From Malacoplasma sp. (GTDB lineage Bacteria > Bacillota_I > Bacilli_A > Mycoplasmatales > Mycoplasmoidaceae), in the NCBI GenBank assembly GCA_029050415.1, contig JAIDMU010000192.1:1-6165 (forward strand): DNA of 6,165 nucleotides, in the 5' to 3' direction. Of this stretch, positions 1 to 6,165 are shown piece by piece. Numbering within the stretch: the stretch's first letter is position 1; each line of letters opens with the position of its first letter. Made by a program: the position numbers and the translations under genes. The notes below the pieces were generated by a model. That model was not told the origin of the DNA and ran no database searches. It was given only the letters and a program-made list of their open reading frames with translations.

Positions 1-143
1 GAATTCCATTTACTACAGATGAAAATGTTGTTAGATTTATGCAAAAAATAAAAATGGAAGAAATTGAAGAATTTTTAAAAAGCAAAGGTGCTAAAAAAGG
101 AGATTATTTTAAAATTAAAGATCAAGATTTTGAAATAAACTAA
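1..143 (+). CDS. obg: GTPase Obg, C-terminal OCT domain (5'-truncated)
   Basis: Only the last 46 codons are in the window; the frame is open from base 3 to the TAA at 141-143. The peptide begins IPFTTDENVVRF and contains LKSKGAKKGDYFKI and a terminal DFEIN. This fits the OCT domain at the C-terminus of Obg: a short beta strand, a helix with xRFxxxL-like spacing, then a 'GAxxGDxVxI...FE' ending. Obg is a ribosome-associated GTPase needed for large-subunit assembly and linked to the stringent response. The G domain lies upstream of the window, so the call rests on this tail plus the neighbouring nadE, which I recall next to obg in related mollicutes. An unrelated protein with a similar tail cannot be fully excluded. 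Confidence 0.72.
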   Translation, partial: IPFTTDENVVRFMQKIKMEEIEEFLKSKGAKKGDYFKIKDQDFEIN

Positions 144-149
144 AATGTT

Positions 150-881
150 ATGAAAAAAGATTATATAAAAATTATTAATATTATAGCTAATTGAATTAAT
201 GGAGTTTTAGAAGAATCAAAAACAAAGGGATTTGTTTTTGGCGTTTCTGGTGGGATAGACTCAGCTTTAATTTGTGCAATAGCAAGTAAATTTTTTAAAG
301 ATAAAAGTTTAGCACTTAGACTTGATATATATAATTCTACAAAAGATGTAAATGATGCAAATTTAGTAATAAATCACTTTAAAATTAACTCAGTTAACAA
401 AAATTTAGAACAGACTTTCAATGCAATTATTAAAGATTTACCAGACAATAAATTAGCAAAAATGAACTTAAAGTCTAGACTAAGAATGGTTACTTTGTAC
501 TATTATGCTCAAGTTTATAATTATTTAGTTTGTGGCACAAGTAATGCTGATGAAATTTATACTGGTTATTTTACGAAATTTGGTGATTCTGGTTCTGATT
601 TTATTCCTCTTGCAAATTTAACAAAAAATGATGTAAGGGAATGTGCAAAACTTTTAGGTGTTCCAAATCAAATTATATTTAAAGATCCAAGTGCTGGTCT
701 TTTTGAAAATCAAAAAGATGAAGATGATTTAAAAGTTACTTATGAGATGATTGATAATTTTTTAGAAAAAAAAGAAATTCCTAAAAATGATTATGAAAGA
801 ATTGAATATTTGCACAGAATTTCAGAGCACAAAAGAAATTTACCTAAGTCAATTTTAAAACTTGGAGAAATTATTAAATAA
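150..881 (+). CDS. nadE: NH3-dependent NAD+ synthetase
   Basis: This 243-residue cytoplasmic enzyme amidates nicotinate adenine dinucleotide to NAD+ using ATP and ammonia. It has the N-type ATP pyrophosphatase loop SGGIDS at residues 33-38, preceded by FVFGV. The family block NLKSRLRM lies at 106-113. CGTSNADEIYTGYFTKFGD at 128-146 forms the nucleotide and deamido-NAD site, and DPSAGLF is at 179-185. A C-terminal HKRNLP matches the family end. The glutaminase domain of the large NadE type is absent, so this is the ammonia-dependent form. Codon 15 is TGA (192-194), read as Trp; a standard-code reading would wrongly start at Met105 (462). The ATG at 150 is the first in-frame start after the obg stop (same frame, 6 nt apart). 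I see no Shine-Dalgarno next to it, so translation probably depends on coupling to obg. Confidence 0.95.
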
Positions 882-903
882 ATATTTTTATGTATTTAAT
901 AAT
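870..903 (+). terminator. A/T-only hairpin over the nadE stop codon (possible 3'-end structure)
   Basis: ATTATTAAATA (870-880) is a perfect inverted repeat of TATTTAATAAT (893-903), giving an 11-bp stem with a 12-nt loop that contains the end of the nadE TAA. It lies where a transcript end or mRNA-stabilising hairpin would be expected. No G/C pairs are present and no T-run follows directly; T-rich sequence appears only at about 937-955. In DNA this AT-rich a perfect 11-bp A/T stem can arise by chance, so a terminator role is only a suggestion. Confidence 0.3.
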
Positions 904-970
904 GTCAAAAATCTTATAAATAATTAAATTTAAAAATTTTATTTTCTTATTTTTTATTATTTAAATTAAG

Positions 971-1000
971 TTAATAAATAAACTTTTTAAATATTATAAT
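971..1000 (+). promoter_or_regulatory. Candidate sigma-A promoter for the dnaE operon
   Basis: A perfect -10 hexamer TATAAT is at 995-1000. A weak -35 candidate TTAATA (4 of 6 against TTGACA) is at 971-976, with an 18-nt spacer. Transcription would begin near 1007 and leave a leader of about 24 nt before the ATG at 1031. The site lies in the only sizeable intergenic gap, just after nadE and before the closely packed dnaE cluster. Mollicute promoters usually rely on the -10 with a poor -35, which agrees. AT-rich background makes chance TATAAT boxes common, so position is the main support. Confidence 0.5.
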
Positions 1001-1016
1001 AATGTTAAATTCAATG

Positions 1017-1023
1017 AGTAGGG
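1017..1023 (+). promoter_or_regulatory. Ribosome binding site of the small gene before dnaE
   Basis: The purine-rich AGTAGGG ends 7 nt before the ATG at 1031. This is usable Shine-Dalgarno spacing and supports that start over the out-of-frame ATG at 1014. Confidence 0.5.
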
Positions 1024-1030
1024 TATTAGT

Positions 1031-1291
1031 ATGTTTTGAAGAAAAAAGGATAAAAAAAGTAAATTACAAGAAGAGTATAATAAAAAATATCAAAAAAATT
1101 ATGCTACAAATGAAACTACTTTAATTAATTTAGATGATCTTAAAAAAGATAGTGAATCTAGTTTGATTTATAACAGATTTTCAAAACTTAGTTATAACGA
1201 ATTGTTGTATAAATTAGAACATGAAGAACTAGAAGATAAAGAAAAAGAAATTATTTCAGTTATTTTAAATGAAAGAAAAAATCAAAAATAG
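1031..1291 (+). CDS. Small lysine-rich protein of unknown function, overlapping dnaE
   Basis: This is an 86-residue reading frame found only with code 4, because codon 3 is TGA (1037-1039, Trp). It starts MFWRKKDKKSKLQEEYNKKY and has a strongly basic first quarter. A polar middle follows (NLDDLKKDSESS), then a probable helical pair from about residue 45 to 83 with SYNELLYKLEHEELEDKEKE and a final VILNERKNQK. It is rich in Lys, Glu and Asn with a small net positive charge, has no Cys, and shows no signal peptide or membrane segment. Its last 23 nt overlap the start of dnaE in another frame. A ribosome binding site and the -10 box at 995-1000 precede it, so it is probably the first gene of the dnaE operon. 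I do not recognise the family. Coding status is supported by the RBS, the overlap and the TGA-Trp use shared with its neighbours. Confidence 0.72.
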
Positions 1292-4259
1292 AAGTTTACT
1301 AGTTTTAAATATAAACACATATTCTCATTACTCATTATTAAGTTCTGCTTTATCAATTGATAAAATAATAAATTTTGCTATTTCCCAAAATAAGAAATAT
1401 GTTTGTTTAACAGACACAAATCTTTATGGAGCAATGGAATTTTATTTAAAATGTAAAAAAAATAAGTTGATTCCAGTAATCGGTTTGTCTATTAATATAC
1501 CTATAAGTATAGAAAATAATAATGATAAAAATTATGATTTTGTTTTATATGCAAAAAATAAAAAAGGATATTTAAATTTAGTTAAAATATCTTCTTTTTT
1601 ATCTACCAATACAAAATTTGATTGAGAAAAATACTTAGATAATTTATTTATTGTTGATAAATTAAACAATTTTGATTTCAAAACTAGTTCAAAAGTTTAT
1701 TCAATTGATAAAAATAAAGATAATGCAATAGCTTTTAATGAATCTAGATATCACTCTGTTAATGATAAAAAAATTTATAATGCTTTGATTGCAGTTAGAG
1801 ATAACAAAATTGTTTCTGTTAAAGAACTAGAAGTAGGAAATGATTTACATTTATTGGATGAAAATGAATCTTTATCTATTTTTAATGATTTACAAATTAA
1901 AAACTTAAATAAAGAAATTGAAGAAGTAGATTTAGTAATTGAGTTTGAAAAAAACAATATTATTGAATATAAAAAAGACAGCAACATTTCTTCAAAAGCT
2001 TTATTACACCAATTTTGCATAGATGGATTAAATCAAAGAATTTTTAATAAAGAAATTGATGCTAATAAAAAAGATGAGTACATTGAAAGAGCTGAATATG
2101 AACTAAAAATAATCAATGAAATGGGTTTTAATGATTATTTTTTAGTTATTCAAGATTTTATTAAGCATGCAAAAAATAACAATATATTAGTTGGTCCTGG
2201 AAGAGGTTCAGCTGCTGGAAGTCTTGTTGCTTATTTGCTTGGTATTACAGATATTGATTCAATTAAATATAATTTACTATTTGAAAGATTTTTAAATCCT
2301 GGAAGAATTACAATGCCAGATATTGATATAGATATTATGGATATAAGAAGGGATGAAATAGTAGATTATATTTTTGAAAAATATGGACATAACAATGTTG
2401 CACACATTATCACTTTTCAAAGAATTAAAGCTAAAATGGCTTTAAGAGATATTGGTAGAATTTTAAATATAAATTTAAAAGAAATTAACTCCATTTGTAA
2501 AAACTTAGGAAATGAGTATGATGAAGATTTAGCTGCAGCTTTAAAAACAAAAAAAATTAAAGATTCTTATTTAGTTTATAAGGATTTATATGATATTGCT
2601 ATTGGTATTATTGGTTGTCCTAGACAAACAGGAATACATGCAGCTGGAATTGTTTTATCAAAAAAACCTTTAATTGACATAATTCCAATCCAAACAAGTG
2701 TTAATGGTGAAATTACTACTCAATATTCAATGGATTTTTTAGAAGATTTAGGTTTAATAAAAATGGATTTATTAGGCCTTACAAATTTATCAACTATTAG
2801 TCATGTTTGTACTTTAATTAAAATAAATCATGGAATTGAAATTGATTTAAACCACATTAATTTGAATGATCAAAAAGTTTTTGCTGATGCGCAAAAAGGT
2901 TATACTTTAGGAATTTTTCAATTGGAATCTAGAGGAATGACTTCAGTTGTTAAAAAAATTAAACCAACTTGTATTGAAGATATTTCTATTTGTTCTGCTT
3001 TGTATAGACCAGGTCCAATGCAAAACATAAAAACTTTTGTTGCTAGAAGAAATGGAGAAGAAAAAGTAGATTATATTGATGAAAAAAATAAAGATATTTT
3101 AGAACCAACCTATGGAATTATTGTGTATCAAGAACAAGTTATTAATTTAGTGAGAAGAATTGCTAATTTTTCACTTGCTGAAGCTGATATGTTTAGAAGA
3201 ATTATTTCAAAGAAAAAGGGAGAAGAATTGGAAAAATTCAAAAATACTTTTTTTGAAAGAGCTTTAAAAAACGGATATACACAACAAGAATTAGAAAACA
3301 TATATAATTTTATTTATACTTTTGCAGATTATGGATTTAATCATTCCCATTCAGTTGCATACTCTTTAATAAGTTACTGATTGCTTTATTTAAAACACTA
3401 TTATCCATTAGAATTCATGATTATTTTAATGACATTTAGTGAAAGTGATAAAACAAAAATAGAAGCATACATTGAAGAATGCTTTAGATTAAAAATAAAT
3501 GTTCAAAAACCAGATATCAATATTTCCAATAAAAGTTTTGGATTATACAAAAAAAATATAATACTTTTTGGATTGAACTCAATTAAAGGTATTGGTGCTG
3601 AAACTTCAAAGAAAATAATAGAAATTAGGAGTAAATTGAAAAATAAAAAATTTATTGATTTTAGTGATGCAGTTAAAAATTTAAGTTTTAATAAAATTGG
3701 TCAAGCAACTTTAGAAACTTTAATTTATGCTGGTACATTTGATTCATTTAATTTAAGTAAAAAGTATATGTTGGAAAACTTGGTTGATATTATTGAAACA
3801 TCACAAAATTTAAAAGATGATGGATCTTTTATTTTTGAACCCAGATTAAAAAATGTTGAAAAAGAAACAGATGAAGAAATAGAATTTTTTAAAAATAAAG
3901 AAATTGATTTGTTAGGAATTGATTTTAATAGTATTAAAGAAACTAGAATAGATTATACAGAAATCATAAATAAATATGCAAATTACAACATCAAACCAAT
4001 TAACGATCCATCAAATGAAGGTTTTTTTGAAAGTATAGTTATTATTAATTCTATTAAAATAACTAAGTCAAAAAAAGGAACTGATATGGCTATTGTAAAT
4101 TTAGTTGATGTTTATAACAACAAAGCTAGATTGATGGGTTTTGGTCAGTCATTATTAAAAAGTTTTGAAAATTTAGATACATCAAAAAAATATTTAATTT
4201 TATTTAAAACATCAGATTATGGTGTAACTATTATTAAAATTAGAAACCAAATAGATTAA
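1269..4259 (+). CDS. dnaE: DNA polymerase III alpha subunit, DnaE type
   Basis: This 996-residue C-family replicative polymerase is somewhat shorter than typical DnaE proteins. TGA codons at 1623-1625 and 3378-3380 are Trp119 and Trp704; standard-code reading splits the gene into three. Domains in order: a PHP domain (about 8-240) whose usual His ligands are missing (NTYSHYS, LTDTN); the palm with GPGRGSAAGS (309-318) and PDIDID (350-355, catalytic Asp351 and Asp353); and the third catalytic Asp500 in GLIKMDLLGL. The fingers carry YRPGP (579-583), YQEQV (620-624), EADMFRR (638-644) and GFNHSHSVAYS (689-699). A helix-hairpin-helix GIG is at 774-776 and an OB-like domain covers about 915-990. 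There is no DEDD exonuclease insert, so it is not PolC; mollicutes usually carry PolC elsewhere. An in-frame TAA directly precedes the ATG, fixing the start. No clear RBS is seen, so coupling to the overlapping small gene is likely. Confidence 0.96.
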
Positions 4260-4261
4260 AT

Positions 4262-4267
4262 AGGGAG
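4262..4267 (+). promoter_or_regulatory. Ribosome binding site of the 5'-3' exonuclease gene
   Basis: AGGGAG lies in the 17-nt gap after the dnaE stop and ends 9 nt before the ATG at 4277. It favours that start over the out-of-frame ATG at 4270. Confidence 0.6.
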
Positions 4268-4276
4268 TAATGAATT

Positions 4277-5152
4277 ATGAAAAAAGCACTTATCATTGAT
4301 GGAAACTCATTAATGTTTAGAGCATATTATGGAACAATTAAACAACTTGATTTTTTTTTAAAAAATAATATTGAACCAACAAATGCTATTAAAACAATGA
4401 TGTTAATTATTTTTAAATTATTATCTGAAAATAAATATGATTATTCAGTTATTGCATTTGATCATAAAGATAAAAATTTTAGAAAAAAAGAATTTGATAC
4501 ATATAAAATTAATCGAAAAAAAACACCAGATACTTTAGTTTCTCAAATTGAACCCATTAAAGAAATAATGAAATTATTTGGAATAAATGTTTTTTGTGTT
4601 TCAGGAATAGAAGCTGATGATGTAGTTGGCAGTTCAGTAAAATTATTAACTGATAATGATATTTTTTGTGAAGTTTATTCATCAGATAATGATTTATTAC
4701 AACTTGTTTCTAACAAATGTAATGTAATTCAGATAAAAAAAGGGTTAGATGAAACAGTTTGTTATACAATGGAAAATTTTGCTGGTTTATTCTATGGTTT
4801 AACTCCCAATCAAATTCCTGATTTTAAAGGAATAAATGGAGATAGTTCTGATAACTTACCTGGTATTAAAGGAATTGGGCCAAAAACAGCTGCTGAATTA
4901 TTAGTAAAATTTAAAAGTCTTGAATCAATTTATGAAAATGTTGATTTTATTGAATCTAAAAGTATTAAGAGTAAAATTTTAGCAGATAAAGAAAATGCTT
5001 TTTTATCTAAAAAATTAGCAACTATTTTAACTAATTTTTTTGATGAAAAAAAAGCAGATGATTTTTTAAGTAAAAAAATGGATTTAAAAGAATTAAAAAA
5101 AATTATTGAAAAATATAAATTTAATGGTTTTAAAAAATACATAGGAGATTAA
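4277..5152 (+). CDS. polA: Stand-alone 5'-3' exonuclease (Pol I N-terminal domain homologue)
   Basis: This 291-residue structure-specific 5' nuclease would remove RNA primers and 5' flaps during Okazaki fragment maturation and repair. Its motifs match the PolA/T5 exonuclease family: ALIIDGNSLMFRAYY with Asp8; AFD followed by FRKKEF and YKINRKKTP; EADD at 112-115; SSDND with Asp137 and Asp139; and GDSSDNLPGIKGIGPKTA at 188-205, which supplies Asp189 and Asp192 and the helix-3-turn motif. The C-terminal part (LSKKLATI, then a final FNGFKKYI) also fits. Length equals the exonuclease domain alone; the 3'-5' and polymerase domains of Pol I are absent, as in many mollicutes, so polymerisation must come from another enzyme. 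It sits 17 nt after dnaE and one base before mutM. It contains no Trp. A T9A6 tract (4351-4365) lies in codons 25-30. Confidence 0.95.
   Translation: MKKALIIDGNSLMFRAYYGTIKQLDFFLKNNIEPTNAIKTMMLIIFKLLSENKYDYSVIAFDHKDKNFRKKEFDTYKINRKKTPDTLVSQIEPIKEIMKLFGINVFCVSGIEADDVVGSSVKLLTDNDIFCEVYSSDNDLLQLVSNKCNVIQIKKGLDETVCYTMENFAGLFYGLTPNQIPDFKGINGDSSDNLPGIKGIGPKTAAELLVKFKSLESIYENVDFIESKSIKSKILADKENAFLSKKLATILTNFFDEKKADDFLSKKMDLKELKKIIEKYKFNGFKKYIGD
5143..5147 (+). promoter_or_regulatory. Ribosome binding site of mutM, inside the exonuclease gene
   Basis: AGGAG overlaps the last codons of the exonuclease gene and ends 6 nt before the mutM ATG at 5154. The two genes are separated by a single base, so they should be translationally coupled. 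Confidence 0.75.
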
Positions 5153-5153
5153 T

Positions 5154-5990
5154 ATGCCAGAACTTCCAGAAGTACAGAGTGTGATAGATTCTTTAAAAGA
5201 GCAAGGTTGCTTAAACAGAACAATTACTGGTGTTGAATCAATCATGCCAAAACTCTTTAAAAATTGTAGTTATAAAGATTTTAGTGAACACATATTGGAA
5301 GAAAAAATTAAAGATATTACCAGAAAAGGTAAATATTTAATTTTTCATCTTACTAATAATAAAGTTTTTGTTGTCCATTTAAGGATGGAAGGAAAAATGT
5401 TTTTTGAAAATAATGATGATTATTATGACAAAAAACATGTTTTAGTTCGTATTGAAATGGGAGATAAAGAAATTAGGTATCATGATACTAGAAGATTTGG
5501 AACATTTACTATTTATGATGAAACTACATATTTAAATTCTAAAGAAATTTCAAAATTAGGATTAGATCCACTAGAAAAAGAATTTGACTGAAAATATTTA
5601 AAAAAGAATATTGAAAAATCTAATAGAGCAATTAAAACAGCTTTACTAGATCAAGAAAATCTTTCAGGAATTGGAAATATTTATGCAGATGAAATTTTGT
5701 TTGCTAGTAAAATTCATCCAGAAACTATTTCAAATAAATTAAGTGATAATGATTTTAAAAAAATAGTTGAAAATGCCAAAATTATTTTATTGAAGGCAGT
5801 TGAAAATAAAGGAACTACAATTTCTACATATTTTTACAAAAAAGAACAAAAAGGAGAATTTCAAAAATTTTTACAAGTTCATACTAAAAAAGATTTTGAT
5901 TGTACTAATTGCAAATCAAAAATAATTAAAATTAAAGTTAATGGTAGAGGTACATATCTATGTCCAAAGTGTCAAAAAATAAAAATTTAA
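5154..5990 (+). CDS. mutM: Formamidopyrimidine-DNA glycosylase / AP lyase
   Basis: This 278-residue base-excision repair enzyme removes 8-oxoguanine and formamidopyrimidines and cleaves the abasic site. It starts MPELPEV: Pro2, exposed after Met removal, is the Schiff-base nucleophile and Glu3 the acid. Other family residues visible are Lys60 in RKGKYL, Met78 in HLRMEGK, and HDTRRFG at 110-116 for strand insertion. The helix-two-turn-helix segment is DQENLSGIGNIYADEIL. The C-terminal zinc finger has Cys250, Cys253, Cys270 and Cys273 (C-x2-C-x16-C-x2-C) with Arg265 in GRGTYLCPKC. Codon 146 is TGA (5589-5591, Trp); standard-code reading breaks the gene into two halves. Nothing essential is missing, so the enzyme should be active. 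It follows the exonuclease gene by one base and overlaps coaE by 31 nt. Confidence 0.96.
5946..5950 (+). promoter_or_regulatory. Ribosome binding site of coaE, inside the mutM zinc-finger codons
   Basis: AGAGG, which also encodes part of the mutM zinc-finger Arg-Gly, ends 9 nt before the ATG at 5960. It favours that ATG over the downstream in-frame GTG at 5969, which has no purine-rich element at a suitable distance. Confidence 0.5.
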
Positions 5991-6125
5991 CAAATAATTC
6001 AAATCTTATTTGTATTACAGGTTTTATGGGGAGTGGCAAATCTACTTTTACTATTTTTTTAAAAGAATTAGGTTTTAATGTTTTTATTGTGGATGATTTT
6101 ATTCATGGTATTTATAACAAAAACC
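5960..6125 (+). CDS. coaE: Dephospho-CoA kinase, N-terminal part (3'-truncated by contig end)
   Basis: About 55 codons of genuine sequence are present. A polar 14-residue leader is followed by NLICITGFMGSGKST, a Walker A P-loop with GFMGSGKST at residues 21-29. VDDFIH follows at 44-49, where CoaE proteins have their conserved acidic 'D-x-D/E-x-I' substrate and Mg site. CoaE phosphorylates dephospho-CoA on the ribose 3'-OH, the last step of CoA synthesis. The P-loop also resembles shikimate kinase, but that pathway is not expected in mollicutes, and coaE after mutM is an order I recall from relatives. The start overlaps the mutM end by 31 nt. The frame stays open into the adapter-like end, so residues after about Asn55 (Pro-Val-Ser-Tyr onward) are not real protein sequence. 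Confidence 0.75.
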
Positions 6126-6165
6126 CAGTCTCTTATACAAATCTCCGAGCCCACGAGCCAAGAGG
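6126..6165 (+). other. Probable Illumina Nextera adapter read-through (non-genomic)
   Basis: Bases 6126-6159 match the Nextera transposase read-through adapter, as I remember it, at 31 of 34 positions, with mismatches at 6127, 6140 and 6158. Exact runs are GTCTCTTATACA (6128-6139) and ATCTCCGAGCCCACGAG (6141-6157). Bases 6126-6144 correspond to the 19-bp Tn5 mosaic end (17 of 19). The final AAGAGG equals the first six bases of Nextera index N711 (AAGAGGCA, from memory). The G/C-rich composition from about 6143 on is unlike the rest of the window. It is an assembly artefact, not a mobile element. Confidence 0.95.

Noticed and set aside
1..6. EcoRI site GAATTC at the first base as a cloning junction
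   Set aside because: The frame runs through it as Obg coding sequence, another GAATTC occurs inside dnaE near 3411, and the other end carries Nextera adapter, so coincidence is more likely.
98..102. AGGAG as a ribosome binding site for nadE
   Set aside because: It is nearly 50 nt upstream of the start and encodes part of the conserved Lys-Lys-Gly-Asp turn of the Obg tail.
145..158. ATG at 145 as the nadE start
   Set aside because: It is out of frame with the NAD synthetase motifs; the ATG at 150 is the in-frame start.
1076..1081. Second TATAAT as an internal promoter
   Set aside because: It lies in coding sequence with no -35 partner and no nearby gene start it would suit; it is expected by chance in AT-rich DNA.
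1014..1124. Alternative 36-codon frame from the ATG at 1014
   Set aside because: It is short, uses another frame, and its ATG lies within the RBS region of the 1031 gene; the longer frame is better placed and overlaps dnaE as operon genes do.
1775..2020. Minus-strand open frame of 81 codons inside dnaE
   Set aside because: It lies opposite conserved dnaE codons, has low-complexity Ser/Leu/Phe composition and no RBS; it is a shadow frame.
1623..3380. dnaE as a pseudogene broken at 1623 and 3378
   Set aside because: Both breaks are TGA in an unchanged frame, flanked by conserved sequence; with code 4 the gene is intact.
4930..5142. Minus-strand open frame of 70 codons inside the exonuclease gene
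   Set aside because: It is the antisense of Lys/Glu/Asp-rich coding sequence, giving a Leu/Ser/Phe-rich shadow with no start signals.
6126..6144. Tn5 mosaic-end-like sequence as evidence of a transposon insertion
   Set aside because: It continues directly into Nextera-specific adapter and index bases at the sequence end, so it is a library artefact and not a mobile element.

Overview
The window is a strongly AT-rich fragment of a mollicute genome. It reads correctly only with genetic code 4 (UGA = Trp). Five in-frame TGA codons fall inside otherwise continuous, recognisable proteins: one in nadE, one in a small orphan gene, two in dnaE and one in mutM. No in-frame TGG occurs in any gene here, so every Trp visible in the window is encoded by TGA. 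The gene order obg-nadE-(small ORF)-dnaE-5'-3' exonuclease-mutM-coaE, all on one strand, resembles my recollection of the Mycoplasma mycoides / Mesoplasma / Spiroplasma lineage. That placement is an inference; no search was run.

Layout: 1-143 is the C-terminal (OCT) end of the GTPase Obg. 150-881 is NAD+ synthetase (nadE), starting 6 nt after the obg stop. 882-1030 is the only real intergenic gap. It holds an A/T-only hairpin at the nadE stop, a T-rich stretch and a good -10 box (995-1000), so it probably separates two transcription units. 1031-1291 is an 86-residue lysine-rich gene that I do not recognise. 1269-4259 is dnaE (996 aa), overlapping the small gene by 23 nt. 4277-5152 is a stand-alone 5'-3' exonuclease (the N-terminal part of Pol I only). 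5154-5990 is mutM/fpg. 5960 onward is the start of coaE, overlapping mutM by 31 nt.

The second unit therefore joins a C-family DNA polymerase, a flap/primer-removing nuclease and the 8-oxoguanine glycosylase, followed by the last enzyme of CoA synthesis. Tight spacing and overlaps point to one co-transcribed, translationally coupled operon.

The last ~40 bases (about 6126-6165) do not look like genome. They match the Illumina Nextera transposase read-through adapter with 3 mismatches in 34, followed by six bases equal to the start of a Nextera i7 index. The sequence is thus best seen as the end of an assembled contig with untrimmed adapter, and coaE is cut there. Apart from this artefact, the window is ordinary conserved housekeeping DNA. 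The most interesting biological points are the degenerate PHP site in DnaE, the unknown small gene fused by overlap to dnaE, and the all-UGA tryptophan usage. I see no novel system.
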